21,944 bases of DNA, taken from Pseudomonadota bacterium (GTDB lineage Bacteria > Pseudomonadota > Alphaproteobacteria > UBA8366 > GCA-2717185). Positions 1 through 7,681 of this stretch are shown in pieces. The translations under genes and the position numbers were made by a program. Below the pieces are notes generated by a model, which saw nothing but the letters and a program-made list of their open reading frames with translations, was not told the DNA's origin and did no database searches. The DNA lies in NCBI GenBank assembly GCA_027619655.1, contig JAQCHR010000009.1, positions 1 through 21,944 on the forward strand, given 5' to 3'. Within the stretch, counting starts at the first letter, position 1, and the number at the start of each line of letters is the position of its first letter.

Positions 1-1436
1 CCCGGCTGTTCAACGCCGCCGACTGGGACAGCGGGCCGGGGCTCGAACCCCAGGACATCTTCGAACGGCTGCGCAGCAACGACCGCACCAGCCTGCCGGT
101 CACCGATGGCACGCCGCAGGAAGCGCCGCTGCCGCCCCTGACGGAACCGCCGGCCGATTCCACCGTGACCCTATCGGCGCGCTATGACCGCCCCTACCAC
201 ATGCACGCCTCGATCGGGCCGTCCGCCGGCGCCGCGCTGTGGGAGGACGGAAAGGTCACCGTCTGGTCCCATAGCCAGGGCATCTACATTCTGCGCGCCG
301 CCATGGCCGGGGCGCTGAATCTGCCGGAAGAATCGATCCGGATTCATCACGTGCCCGGCGCCGGATGCTACGGCCATAATGGCGCCGATGACGCGGCCTT
401 CGACGCGGTGCTGGTGGCGCGCGCCAGTCCCGGCGTGCCGATCCTGCTGAAATGGACCCGCGCGGACGAAAACGCCTGGGAACCCTACGGGTCCTGCATG
501 GCCATGGACCTGAGCGCCAGCCTGGACAGCAGCGGCGCCGTTACCGCCTGGGCGCAGGAAACCCATAGCGACACCCACTCCATGCGGCCGCGTCCGGGCG
601 CCGGTGGTGCCGGACCCGCGCGCCTGCTGTCGACCCGCCATCTTGCCGACGCGATCCAGCCTTACGCACCGCAGCCCAACATGCAGAAACATGGCGGGAT
701 CCACCGCAACATGGATCCGCTCTACGACCTGCCGAACAAGCGCCTGGTGAAGCACCTGGTCCGGGGCATGCCGCTGCGCACCTCCTCGATGCGGACGCTG
801 GGCGCCTTCGCCAATACCTTCGCCATCGAATCCTTCATGGACGAACTGGCCGAAGCCGCCGGCATCGATCCGCTGGAATTCCGGCTGCGGCATCTCAGCG
901 ACCAGCGCGCCCGCGATGTGCTCAACGCCATGGCGGCGAAACTGGGCAACGCGCCGCTGCCGGAAGGTCACGGCCGGGGATTCGCCTTTTCACAGTACAA
1001 GAACGTCAAGACCTATGCCGCCGTCGGCATCGAACTGGAAGTGACCGATGCGGCCGAAATACGCCTGCACCGGGCGGTCATCGCCGCCGATGCCGGGCAG
1101 ATCGTCGACCCGGACGGGCTGACGGCGCAGCTGGAGGGCGGGCTGCTGCAATCGGCGAGCTGGGCGCTGTATGAATCGGTCGAGTTCGACCGGGACGGCA
1201 TCACGAGCCGCGACTGGGACAGTTACCCGATCCTGCGGTTCGGCAATATCCCGGTTATCGAAACTGTGCTGATCGACCGCCCCGGTGAGCCCTTCCTGGG
1301 CGCGGGCGAGGCGACATCGGGTCCGATTGCCGGCGCCATTGCCAATGCGATCCGGCAAGCATCCGGTTTACGGCTGCGGCGGATGCCCTTCACGCCGGAC
1401 GCCCTGCGCGCCGCCGCTTTGGGCAACCATGAGTAA
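1..1436 (+). CDS. Molybdopterin-binding large subunit of a xanthine dehydrogenase-family hydroxylase (5' truncated)
   Basis: The reading frame is open from base 3, so the start lies upstream of the window; about 477 C-terminal residues are present. The protein looks like the Mo-cofactor subunit of the xanthine dehydrogenase/aldehyde oxidase family, closest in style to nicotinate dehydrogenase subunit B and isoquinoline 1-oxidoreductase large subunits. Seen directly: a glycine-rich cofactor segment (GAGCYGHNGADD, near 357-392), an SSMRTLGAFAN segment typical of the family, and the C-terminal GxGE motif whose Glu codon at 1308-1310 should be the active-site base. Family members hydroxylate N-heterocycles or aldehydes using water and pass electrons to an iron-sulfur partner. 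That partner is not visible and would be expected to the left. The substrate cannot be read from the sequence; nicotinate-like is only a guess. Confidence 0.85.
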   Translation, partial: RLFNAADWDSGPGLEPQDIFERLRSNDRTSLPVTDGTPQEAPLPPLTEPPADSTVTLSARYDRPYHMHASIGPSAGAALWEDGKVTVWSHSQGIYILRAAMAGALNLPEESIRIHHVPGAGCYGHNGADDAAFDAVLVARASPGVPILLKWTRADENAWEPYGSCMAMDLSASLDSSGAVTAWAQETHSDTHSMRPRPGAGGAGPARLLSTRHLADAIQPYAPQPNMQKHGGIHRNMDPLYDLPNKRLVKHLVRGMPLRTSSMRTLGAFANTFAIESFMDELAEAAGIDPLEFRLRHLSDQRARDVLNAMAAKLGNAPLPEGHGRGFAFSQYKNVKTYAAVGIELEVTDAAEIRLHRAVIAADAGQIVDPDGLTAQLEGGLLQSASWALYESVEFDRDGITSRDWDSYPILRFGNIPVIETVLIDRPGEPFLGAGEATSGPIAGAIANAIRQASGLRLRRMPFTPDALRAAALGNHE

Positions 1437-1573
1437 CATAGCATTTCCCCTCACGTAAAAAACCGGTAAGGTTCGCGCACGCGCCTGAAGGGAGACACTA
1501 TTTTCACGGCGCATTTTCATCAAGAATCGGCATTGCCCGCGGTTTCCTCGCGGTGACAAATGTCGTCAATCAT

Positions 1574-1579
1574 AAGGAG
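1574..1579 (+). promoter_or_regulatory. Strong Shine-Dalgarno site of the 2-hydroxyacyl-CoA lyase gene
   Basis: AAGGAG lies six bases before the ATG at 1586. This fixes the start there instead of at the in-frame GTG at 1553. It is the best ribosome binding site seen in the window. Confidence 0.8.
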
Positions 1580-1585
1580 ATAAGG

Positions 1586-3253
1586 ATGGGTAAGGTTACA
1601 GGCGCCATGTTGCTGGCGAAATCCCTGAAGGAACAGGGTGTGGAGCATATGTTCGGGATTGTCGGTTTCCCCGTACAACCAATCGCTGCCGCCGCACAAG
1701 AGGTGGGCATCAACTATGTCGGCATGCGAAACGAACAGTCGGCTTCCTACGCCGCACAGGCCGTCGGTTACCTGACGGGGCGCCCGGGCGCCTGCCTCAC
1801 CGTTTCCGGCCCCGGCGTCATTCACGCCTTTGCCGGCCTGGCGAACGCCAAGGAAAATTTCTGGCCGATGATCCTGATCGGTGGCGCGTCGCCGGTGTAT
1901 CAGAACGGCATGGGCGCCTTCCAGGAAGAACGCCAGACCGAACTGGCAGCACCCTACTGCAAGTTCGCGCATAACGTGGAACACGGATACCGGATTCCGT
2001 TCTACGTCGAAATGGCGGTTCGCCACTCGATCTACGGCCGTCCGGGCCCCGTCTATCTCGACATGCCCGACGACATCATCCTCGGCGAAATCGACGAATC
2101 CGAAGTGTCGGCCGTCGCCCGCGTCCCGGCCCCCCCGCGGGTCCAGACCATGCCGGAATATGTCGACCAGGCGCTCGACCTTCTGGAAAAGGCGGAGAAG
2201 CCGCTGGTCATCGTCGGCAAGGGCATGGCCTATTCCGGCGCCGAAGAAGAGGTCCGCTCCTTCATCGAACGCACCCAGCTTCCCTTCCTCGCCTCACCGA
2301 TGGGCAAGGGCGTCATGGACGACAACCACCCGTTGTCGGTCGGCGCGGCGCGCAGCCTGGCGCTGAAGGAAGCGGATGTCGTCTTCCTGATGGGCGCACG
2401 GCTGAACTGGATCATGCATTTCGGTCTGGCCCCGCGTTTCAACAAGGACGTCAAGATCATTCAGCTCGACATCGCACCGGAAGCCATGCACCAGAACCGT
2501 CCGGCGACGGTCGCCATGGTTGGCGACGGCAAGGCGGTCATGGGCCAGTGCAACGCCGCGCTTGACGGCCGTCAGTGGTTCTACCCGAAGGATACGCCCT
2601 GGCGTCAGGCGATCGCGAAGAAGTCCGCCGACAACGCGGCCGCTATCCAGCCGCAGATCGACGACAATTCCTCGCCGTTCAACTACTATCGCGCGCTGAA
2701 GGATATCCGCGAATGGGCCGGTGAAGACGCCATGATCATTGGTGAAGGCGCCAATACCATGGATATCGGCCGTACCCAGCTGCCGAACGCAAAGGCGCGT
2801 CGCCGTCTGGACGCCGGCAGCTATGGCACGATGGGTATCGGCATGGGCTTCGTTATCGCCGCGGCCGTGGTCAACCCGGATATTCCGACGATTTCGGTAT
2901 CGGGCGATTCGGCCATCGGCTTCTCCGGCATGGAGATGGAAACCTGCTGCCGTCTCGGCCTGCCGGTCAAGATCGTGGTGCTGAACAACGGCGGCATCGG
3001 CAAGGGCGTCGAAGTCTATCCGAAGGATGGCTCCGCCGCACCGCACGTGCTGTCCGTCGATGCGCGTTACGACAAGATGATGGAAGCGTTCGGCGGCAAG
3101 GGTTACTTCGTCTCCGATCCGAAAGACCTGCGCAAGACGCTGGACGAAGCCATGGCCTATGACGGCCCGGCGCTCGTCAACGTCAAGCTGCTTCCGGACG
3201 CAACCCGCAAGCCGCAGGAATTCCACTGGAACATGACCAAAGCGCAAGCCTAG
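1586..3253 (+). CDS. Thiamine-diphosphate-dependent 2-hydroxyacyl-CoA lyase (oxalyl-CoA decarboxylase family)
   Basis: This 555-residue protein has the three-domain ThDP layout: an N-terminal PYR domain with catalytic Glu50 in RNEQ, a central domain, and a C-terminal PP domain with the GDS (440-442) to NNGG (467-470) ThDP/Mg motif. It resembles human HACL1 almost throughout. Both share GAFQE (here 110-114) and a near-identical C-terminal tail (TRKPQEFHW, 540-548). Oxalobacter oxalyl-CoA decarboxylase has GDYEE and a different tail, and its active-site Tyr483 is Gly472 here. The expected reaction is cleavage of a 2-hydroxyacyl-CoA to formyl-CoA and an aldehyde, which is reversible in known bacterial HACLs. 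No formyl-CoA transferase is adjacent. The gene stands alone with its own terminator. Arginine codons are rich in CGT (10 of 26), unlike the upstream gene, which suggests high expression. The true substrate is unknown. Confidence 0.85.
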   Translation: MGKVTGAMLLAKSLKEQGVEHMFGIVGFPVQPIAAAAQEVGINYVGMRNEQSASYAAQAVGYLTGRPGACLTVSGPGVIHAFAGLANAKENFWPMILIGGASPVYQNGMGAFQEERQTELAAPYCKFAHNVEHGYRIPFYVEMAVRHSIYGRPGPVYLDMPDDIILGEIDESEVSAVARVPAPPRVQTMPEYVDQALDLLEKAEKPLVIVGKGMAYSGAEEEVRSFIERTQLPFLASPMGKGVMDDNHPLSVGAARSLALKEADVVFLMGARLNWIMHFGLAPRFNKDVKIIQLDIAPEAMHQNRPATVAMVGDGKAVMGQCNAALDGRQWFYPKDTPWRQAIAKKSADNAAAIQPQIDDNSSPFNYYRALKDIREWAGEDAMIIGEGANTMDIGRTQLPNAKARRRLDAGSYGTMGIGMGFVIAAAVVNPDIPTISVSGDSAIGFSGMEMETCCRLGLPVKIVVLNNGGIGKGVEVYPKDGSAAPHVLSVDARYDKMMEAFGGKGYFVSDPKDLRKTLDEAMAYDGPALVNVKLLPDATRKPQEFHWNMTKAQA

Positions 3254-3288
3254 TCATCACGCCAATCTGGCTATCCCAGATGCAATTC

Positions 3289-3318
3289 GGGCCGGTGCAT
3301 GTCGCACCGGCCCTTTTT
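3289..3318 (+). terminator. Rho-independent terminator after the 2-hydroxyacyl-CoA lyase gene
   Basis: A perfect 10-bp G/C-rich stem (3289-3298 paired with 3304-3313) closes a 5-base loop and is followed by five T residues (3314-3318). It sits 35 bases past the lyase stop codon. The opposite strand lacks a matching T run, so it probably does not end the convergent fumarase operon. Confidence 0.9.
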
Positions 3319-3352
3319 GTTGCTGCGAAGCACATCCACAGAATGACCGGGC

Positions 3353-4045
3353 TCAGACGACCTCGTCCTTGCGGTTGGTCGTCTCGCCGTAGCGGGCCAG
3401 TGCAGGGCGTTTCAGGTCGCCATAGGCGGCATCGACCTTCTCGTTCACCAGGGCCGCCTGCTGTTCGAACAGGCTGTTGCCATCCATGTCACTTTCGACG
3501 ATCAGCGGGCCGAAATTCTCCACCTCGAACACCCAGATCGCCTGGGCAATGCCCAGTTCCTTCAGCCAGTGCACATCCACCACCCGCTTGATCGCCCGCC
3601 CCAGCAGCGCCCCGGTGCCGTAGCCGACCGTGGTCAGGTAGAGCGCGCCGTTCGGCACCAGCTGATCCCTGTAGTCGGCGGGTGACATGCCGCCCTTGCC
3701 GACGATCAGCTTGCAGCCGGACTTCGCGAACCAGGCGTCGAGCCATTTGGAGAACCGGAAACTGGCGGTCGCGGTCACGGCGCCGACATTGAAGGTCCCG
3801 TCCGCATTCACCGACGCCGCCGGCGAGCAGTGGAAATTCACGTTCGAGATTTCCGCCAGCGGCACCGGCGGTTCGGCCCTGTCGCCGAGATAGCGCTGGT
3901 ACATGCCTTCGCGGCCGGTATAGATCACCCCGTCAAGATAGACGATATCGCCCAGCTTCAGGTCGCGCAGGTCCTCGTCGCTGACCGGCACGGTCAGGCG
4001 GCGATGCCTCAACCCGCCGCCAGCGCTTTTTCCGTCGTCTGCCAT
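3353..4045 (-). CDS. Class I fumarase / L-tartrate dehydratase-type beta subunit
   Basis: This 230-residue protein matches the C-terminal (beta) domain of iron-sulfur hydro-lyases of the class I fumarase and TtdB type. Seen directly: an early LGDIVYLDGVIYTGRE segment, a glycine-rich GKGGM segment, TVGYGTGALLGRAI, and the closing EVENFGPLIVESDMDGNSLF stretch of the family. In this fold the beta subunit completes the active site held by the alpha subunit's [4Fe-4S] cluster and hydrates fumarate to malate or dehydrates tartrate. The ATG at 4045 is preceded by GGGAGA eight bases upstream. It overlaps the end of the alpha gene by 37 bases, so the two are probably translated together. Sequence alone does not separate fumarate from tartrate or another 2-hydroxydicarboxylate. 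Confidence 0.85.
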   Translation of the reverse strand: MADDGKSAGGGLRHRRLTVPVSDEDLRDLKLGDIVYLDGVIYTGREGMYQRYLGDRAEPPVPLAEISNVNFHCSPAASVNADGTFNVGAVTATASFRFSKWLDAWFAKSGCKLIVGKGGMSPADYRDQLVPNGALYLTTVGYGTGALLGRAIKRVVDVHWLKELGIAQAIWVFEVENFGPLIVESDMDGNSLFEQQAALVNEKVDAAYGDLKRPALARYGETTNRKDEVV

Positions 4046-4971
4046 TCGACACTCTCCCGTCGCATGTAAGGGGTGAACCAGTTCGGGTCGGTGCGGTACT
4101 CAACCCGCCCGTCGCCATGCAGCCGCGCCACCGCCCGCCGCGACGACAGGCAAAAGCTGTGCACGCTCATCGGCATCCCGCCGGTATGGGTGTAGCCCAG
4201 TTCCACATGGCAATCGACGACCATCGAACTGCCGACATAGCCCATCGGCCCCATGCCGATGGCGTTGCCCATTTCCTTCAGCTCGTCTTCCAGCTTCGCC
4301 GCCGCCGGGTCCGGGTTGCGGTCGCCGACGACCCGCAGGCAGGCCGCCTGCTTGCCCAGCGTCATGGCGACATCCTTGCTGCCGCCGATGCCCACGCCGA
4401 CAATGGCCGGCTGGCAGGCCAGCCCGCGCCGCCCGAACTCATACATCACGTCCAGGAAAAACCGCTTGATGCCGTCGATCCCGTCGCCGGGAAACAGCAT
4501 CCGGTAATCGGACCCGAACAGCCCGCCCTTGTGCACGGTGGTGATATCCACCCAGTCGCCGCCCGGCTCAAAGGAATAGTCGATTTCCGGCGCGTTGATG
4601 CCGACATTGTTGTTGTTGTCCTGGCGGGTCAGCGGATGCACCCGGTTGGGACGCAAGGGCACTTCCTGCGTCGCCCGGGCCAGCGCGCGGCGCAGTGACG
4701 CTTCCAGCGCCACGAACCCGCCTTCGATGGCCGCCTCGTTCCCGGCCTTGACAAAAAACCGCGGCACGCCGGTATCGGCGCACATGGCGCGGCGGTCCTG
4801 CTCGGCGGCCTCGTAATTGTCCAGCATCGCTTCCAGCACGAAGCGGCTCAACTCCGCCTTTTCGCCCTTCACCAGTTCCCGCAACCCCGTGCGGTAATCT
4901 TCGGGGATTTCAATCGCGGCGCGGCTGGTGATTTCGAACGCCGCTTCTTCAATCGCTTCGATCCTGATCAT
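4009..4971 (-). CDS. Class I fumarase / L-tartrate dehydratase-type alpha subunit ([4Fe-4S] hydro-lyase)
   Basis: This 320-residue protein is the alpha (catalytic, iron-sulfur) part of a two-subunit class I hydro-lyase. Three cysteines fit the cluster ligands of the family by context and spacing: Cys64 in CADTG, Cys186 in ACQP before VGVGIGGSKD, and Cys274 in SFC before SSRR. Other family marks are RQDNNNNVG (116-124) and NAIGMGPMGYVG. The start is placed at the ATG at 4971, with GGGAG about seven bases upstream. A longer open frame to 5073 exists but begins in sequence without family similarity. The gene precedes the beta subunit in one operon. Alphaproteobacteria commonly rely on FumC or a fused class I fumarase for the TCA cycle, so this split enzyme may serve a side pathway, perhaps with the SDH-like complex encoded nearby. 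Confidence 0.85.
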   Translation of the reverse strand: MIRIEAIEEAAFEITSRAAIEIPEDYRTGLRELVKGEKAELSRFVLEAMLDNYEAAEQDRRAMCADTGVPRFFVKAGNEAAIEGGFVALEASLRRALARATQEVPLRPNRVHPLTRQDNNNNVGINAPEIDYSFEPGGDWVDITTVHKGGLFGSDYRMLFPGDGIDGIKRFFLDVMYEFGRRGLACQPAIVGVGIGGSKDVAMTLGKQAACLRVVGDRNPDPAAAKLEDELKEMGNAIGMGPMGYVGSSMVVDCHVELGYTHTGGMPMSVHSFCLSSRRAVARLHGDGRVEYRTDPNWFTPYMRRESVEWQTTEKALAAG

Positions 4972-4996
4972 GGCTTTCTCCCTTCCCCCAAGCTTG

Positions 4997-5023
4997 CCCG
5001 CTTTGCCCGCCCGGTCAAGCGGG
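4997..5023. repeat. Inverted repeat between the divergent fumarase and dioxygenase genes
   Basis: CCCGCTT (4997-5003) and AAGCGGG (5017-5023) form a 7-bp inverted repeat around a 13-base spacer, 26 bases upstream of the fumarase alpha ATG. It could be an operator half-site pair or a hairpin in the fumarase leader. At this GC content a chance match is possible. Confidence 0.3.
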
Positions 5024-5058
5024 ACCTGCACACGCCGCCGGGAAACCGAACAGGACAA

Positions 5059-5086
5059 TTGGCAGATAGCCATCAGGCGGTATAGG
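5059..5086 (+). promoter_or_regulatory. Candidate sigma-70-like promoter for the TauD-family gene
   Basis: TTGGCA (5059-5064) and TATAGG (5081-5086) are separated by 16 bases. Transcription would begin near 5093, about 30 bases before the ATG at 5122. The call rests on consensus likeness only. Confidence 0.4.
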
Positions 5087-5121
5087 CTTTAGCCGCTGGT
5101 GACCCGACACAGGAGAACGTC

Positions 5122-5952
5122 ATGACCATGATCATCACACCGCTGGGCGACGCGCTCGGCGCCGCCGTCACGGGAATCGACCTGACCGGTCCGGTCGCGC
5201 CCGCCGATATCGAGGCGATGCAGGCGGCGCTGCGGGACTATCTGGTCCTCGTGATCCGGGACCAGAAGATGAATCCCGAACAATATCTTGCCGCGATCCG
5301 GCTGTTCGGCGAAACCATGCCGCAGCACCTGACCGACTGGCTGATGCCGGAACATCCGGAAATCGCCGTGCTGGACAGCCGGCGGATCCCGCCCGACCCG
5401 GACGGCATCGTGAAACAGCCCGGCTCGCGGGACTGGCATACCGACCATACCAACCACGCGAAGCCGCCGAAGGTCACGGCGCTCTACGCCATTTCCCTGC
5501 CCTCGTCGGGCGGCGATACGGGCTTCGCCAACATGCACATGGCCTATGACGCACTGCCGGGCACGGTGCGCGCGAAGCTTGCGGGCATGAAGACGGTCAA
5601 CAAGATCGAAAACTTCATTTATGTCAGCGACGAGGACAAGCAGAAATACGGCGGCGGGCAGGTCCACCCGCTGGTCCGCACCCATCCGGAAACCGGCAAA
5701 AAAGCCATTTACATCCATCCGGGCAAGACGGAACGGTTCGTCGACATGGCGCCGGACGAAAGCCACGCCTTCATGGACGAGCTGATGGGCACCATCATCC
5801 GGCCGGAAATCTGCTACCGGCACAAATGGCAGGTCGGCGACCTGCTGCTATGCGACAACCGGGCGGTCGTGCACCTGGCCTATGACGATTACGACCATTC
5901 GGAAGGCCGCGTCATGCAGCGGATCATCCTGGAAGGCGACGTCCCGGCCTGA
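5122..5952 (+). CDS. TauD/TfdA-family Fe(II)/2-oxoglutarate-dependent dioxygenase
   Basis: This 276-residue protein has the length and facial triad of TauD/TfdA enzymes: His106 and Asp108 in the HTD motif, distal His251 in DNRAVVH, and Arg263 twelve residues later as the expected 2-oxoglutarate carboxylate ligand (equivalent to TauD Arg266). The family couples decarboxylation of 2-oxoglutarate to succinate with hydroxylation of a small carboxylate, sulfonate or herbicide-like substrate. AGGAG lies six bases upstream of the ATG. The gene is transcribed divergently from the fumarase pair and converges on the flavoprotein gene with a single base between stop codons. Its by-product succinate could feed the neighbouring dehydrogenase, but that link is inference. 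The primary substrate cannot be read from the sequence. Confidence 0.88.
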   Translation: MTMIITPLGDALGAAVTGIDLTGPVAPADIEAMQAALRDYLVLVIRDQKMNPEQYLAAIRLFGETMPQHLTDWLMPEHPEIAVLDSRRIPPDPDGIVKQPGSRDWHTDHTNHAKPPKVTALYAISLPSSGGDTGFANMHMAYDALPGTVRAKLAGMKTVNKIENFIYVSDEDKQKYGGGQVHPLVRTHPETGKKAIYIHPGKTERFVDMAPDESHAFMDELMGTIIRPEICYRHKWQVGDLLLCDNRAVVHLAYDDYDHSEGRVMQRIILEGDVPA

Positions 5953-5953
5953 T

Positions 5954-7675
5954 TCAGTCCGTAATGAGGCTTTCGCCGGGCCGAACTCGGGTGAATTCGA
6001 CCGGGTTGGTCGCAACGGAAAGGCCGTCTTCCGCCAGCTTGACGACCGTGTAGTACGATGTCTCCAGGTCGCCCGGTTCGGGGAAATCCTCGCGGAAATG
6101 CGCGCCGCGCGAATTTTCCCGCGCCAGCGCCGCGTGGCAGATGGACCGGCTGACCAGGATCAGGTTCTCCATGTTCAGCCAGTCATGCCAGCTGAGATTG
6201 AAGGCGGGGTTCTGTTCCGCCAGCCCGATTTCGCCCAAAGCCGCATCGAGCTCGTCCAGCGCCCCCAGCGCGCGGGTCAGGCTGTCGCGGGTCCGCACGA
6301 TGCCCGCATCGTCCCACATCATGTCGTACAGGCGGTCGCGCACCGCGTTCATGTCGCCCGCAGGCCGGCCGAAGGGCGCCAGCGCGCGGGCGGCGGCCGC
6401 TTCCAGCGCCGCATTGTCCGGGTCAGAAAATTCGCCTTCTTCCTTCACGTAGGGCGCCAGCGCATCCCCTGCCAGCCCGCCGAACACGGTCGAATTGGCG
6501 ACGCCATTGCCGCCCAGCCGGTTGGCGCCATGCACCCCGCCGGTATCCTCGCCCGCCGCGAACAGGCCGGGCAGGTCGGTCTTTCCATCGACGCCAAAGA
6601 CAACGCCGCCCATCATGTAATGCGCGGTTGGCACGATCTCCACCAGCCCGCCGACGAGGTCGAAGCCCACATCGTGGCAGCGTTCGACCATGCCCTTGAA
6701 GGATTTTCGGACCATCACCGGGTCGAGATGCCGCATGGTGATGTACAGCCCGCCATTGGGGCTGGTATGGCCGTTGCGCATCTGTTCGAACATGCCACGG
6801 CTGACGATATCGCGGGTCGCCCGCTCGCCGCGCGAATCGAACTTGTGCATGAAGCGTTCCCCGGCGCCATCCAGCAGATGCCCCCCGGCGCCGCGCAGCC
6901 CTTCCTCGATGATCGTGCCGGTGATCCGCGTATCCTTGCCCGCGATCAGCCCGGTCGGGTGGAACTGGACCATTTCCATGTCGCGCAGCGGCAGCCCGGC
7001 GCGCAGCGCCATCGCCATGCCGTCGCAGCTCTTGTCGCCGGACGGGGTGTGGTAGCGGTACATGGTTGGCCCGCCGCCAGTCGCCAGCAGCACCGCCTTC
7101 GCCTGCACGAAGACCAGCGCCCCGTTGCGCATGTCGGCCAGCAACACCCCGGCCAGCCGGCTACCGTCGGCGCTGCGGATCAGCGCCAGCGCGCGGTGTT
7201 CCTCCAGCCGCTTGATATCCCGCGCCCAGACCTGCTCCGCCAGCCGGCTGATGATCTCGATCCCGGTCAGGTCGCCCTTGTGCACCGTGCGGTCGAAGGT
7301 CTGCCCGGCAAAGGCCTTCTGGTGGATGGTGCCGTCCGGATTGCGGTCGAAGAAACAGCCGAGTTCGTTTTCCAGTTCATGGATCCGGATCACCGCATTG
7401 GTGATCAGCGCCCAGGCCAGGTCCTGATTGTTCAGCCATTTGCCGCCCTCAATCGTGTCCATGAAATGGCGTTCGACCGAATCGTCCTTGGACAGGGCAA
7501 CGTTGTACCCGCCCTGCACCATGCGGGTGCAACCGGATTTTCCCAGCAACCCCTTGACCGCGATGGTGATATCAAGGTCCGGATCGATCTTGTTGGCATG
7601 GAGCGCGGCAAACAGCCCCGCCCCGCCCGAACCGAGAATCAGGATATCCGTCTGGCGTCTTGCGATGTCGACCAT
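5954..7675 (-). CDS. Flavoprotein subunit of a succinate dehydrogenase/fumarate reductase-type complex
   Basis: This 573-residue protein has an N-terminal FAD dinucleotide fold (GSGGAG, 15-20) and the SDH/FRD active-site set: His239 in QFHPTG, Glu257/Glu258 in EEGLRG, the proton-shuttle Arg288 in ATRDIVSR, His352 in PTAHYMMGG and Arg386 in HGANRLGGN. The C-terminal helical domain ends with the family's SRGAHFREDFP segment. The place where E. coli SdhA and FrdA carry the His that binds FAD covalently reads SGCTRMVQGG (47-56), with Gly48/Cys49 and no histidine. FAD is therefore probably bound non-covalently, which in studied mutants weakens succinate oxidation more than fumarate reduction. The gene is last in a four-gene operon, six bases after the second membrane anchor. 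The substrate is likely succinate/fumarate or a close dicarboxylate. Confidence 0.88.
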   Translation of the reverse strand: MVDIARRQTDILILGSGGAGLFAALHANKIDPDLDITIAVKGLLGKSGCTRMVQGGYNVALSKDDSVERHFMDTIEGGKWLNNQDLAWALITNAVIRIHELENELGCFFDRNPDGTIHQKAFAGQTFDRTVHKGDLTGIEIISRLAEQVWARDIKRLEEHRALALIRSADGSRLAGVLLADMRNGALVFVQAKAVLLATGGGPTMYRYHTPSGDKSCDGMAMALRAGLPLRDMEMVQFHPTGLIAGKDTRITGTIIEEGLRGAGGHLLDGAGERFMHKFDSRGERATRDIVSRGMFEQMRNGHTSPNGGLYITMRHLDPVMVRKSFKGMVERCHDVGFDLVGGLVEIVPTAHYMMGGVVFGVDGKTDLPGLFAAGEDTGGVHGANRLGGNGVANSTVFGGLAGDALAPYVKEEGEFSDPDNAALEAAAARALAPFGRPAGDMNAVRDRLYDMMWDDAGIVRTRDSLTRALGALDELDAALGEIGLAEQNPAFNLSWHDWLNMENLILVSRSICHAALARENSRGAHFREDFPEPGDLETSYYTVVKLAEDGLSVATNPVEFTRVRPGESLITD

Positions 7676-7681
7676 GCTTTT

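Noticed and set aside
1437..1585. Possible promoter for the lyase gene
   Set aside because: The gap is less G/C-rich and likely holds a promoter, but no box pair with acceptable spacing stood out.
2294..3247. A 317-codon open frame on the - strand
   Set aside because: It is antisense to the 2-hydroxyacyl-CoA lyase, whose frame matches a known family along its whole length.
1586..3253. Calling the ThDP enzyme oxalyl-CoA decarboxylase (oxc)
   Set aside because: The Tyr-Glu pair of OXC is Phe-Gln here (GAFQE), the OXC Tyr483 position is Gly472, and the C-terminal tail matches HACL1.
4972..5073. Longer fumarase alpha start at 5073
   Set aside because: The extra residues lack family similarity and the extension would take up the intergenic promoter region. 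The ATG at 4971 has a good GGGAG site.
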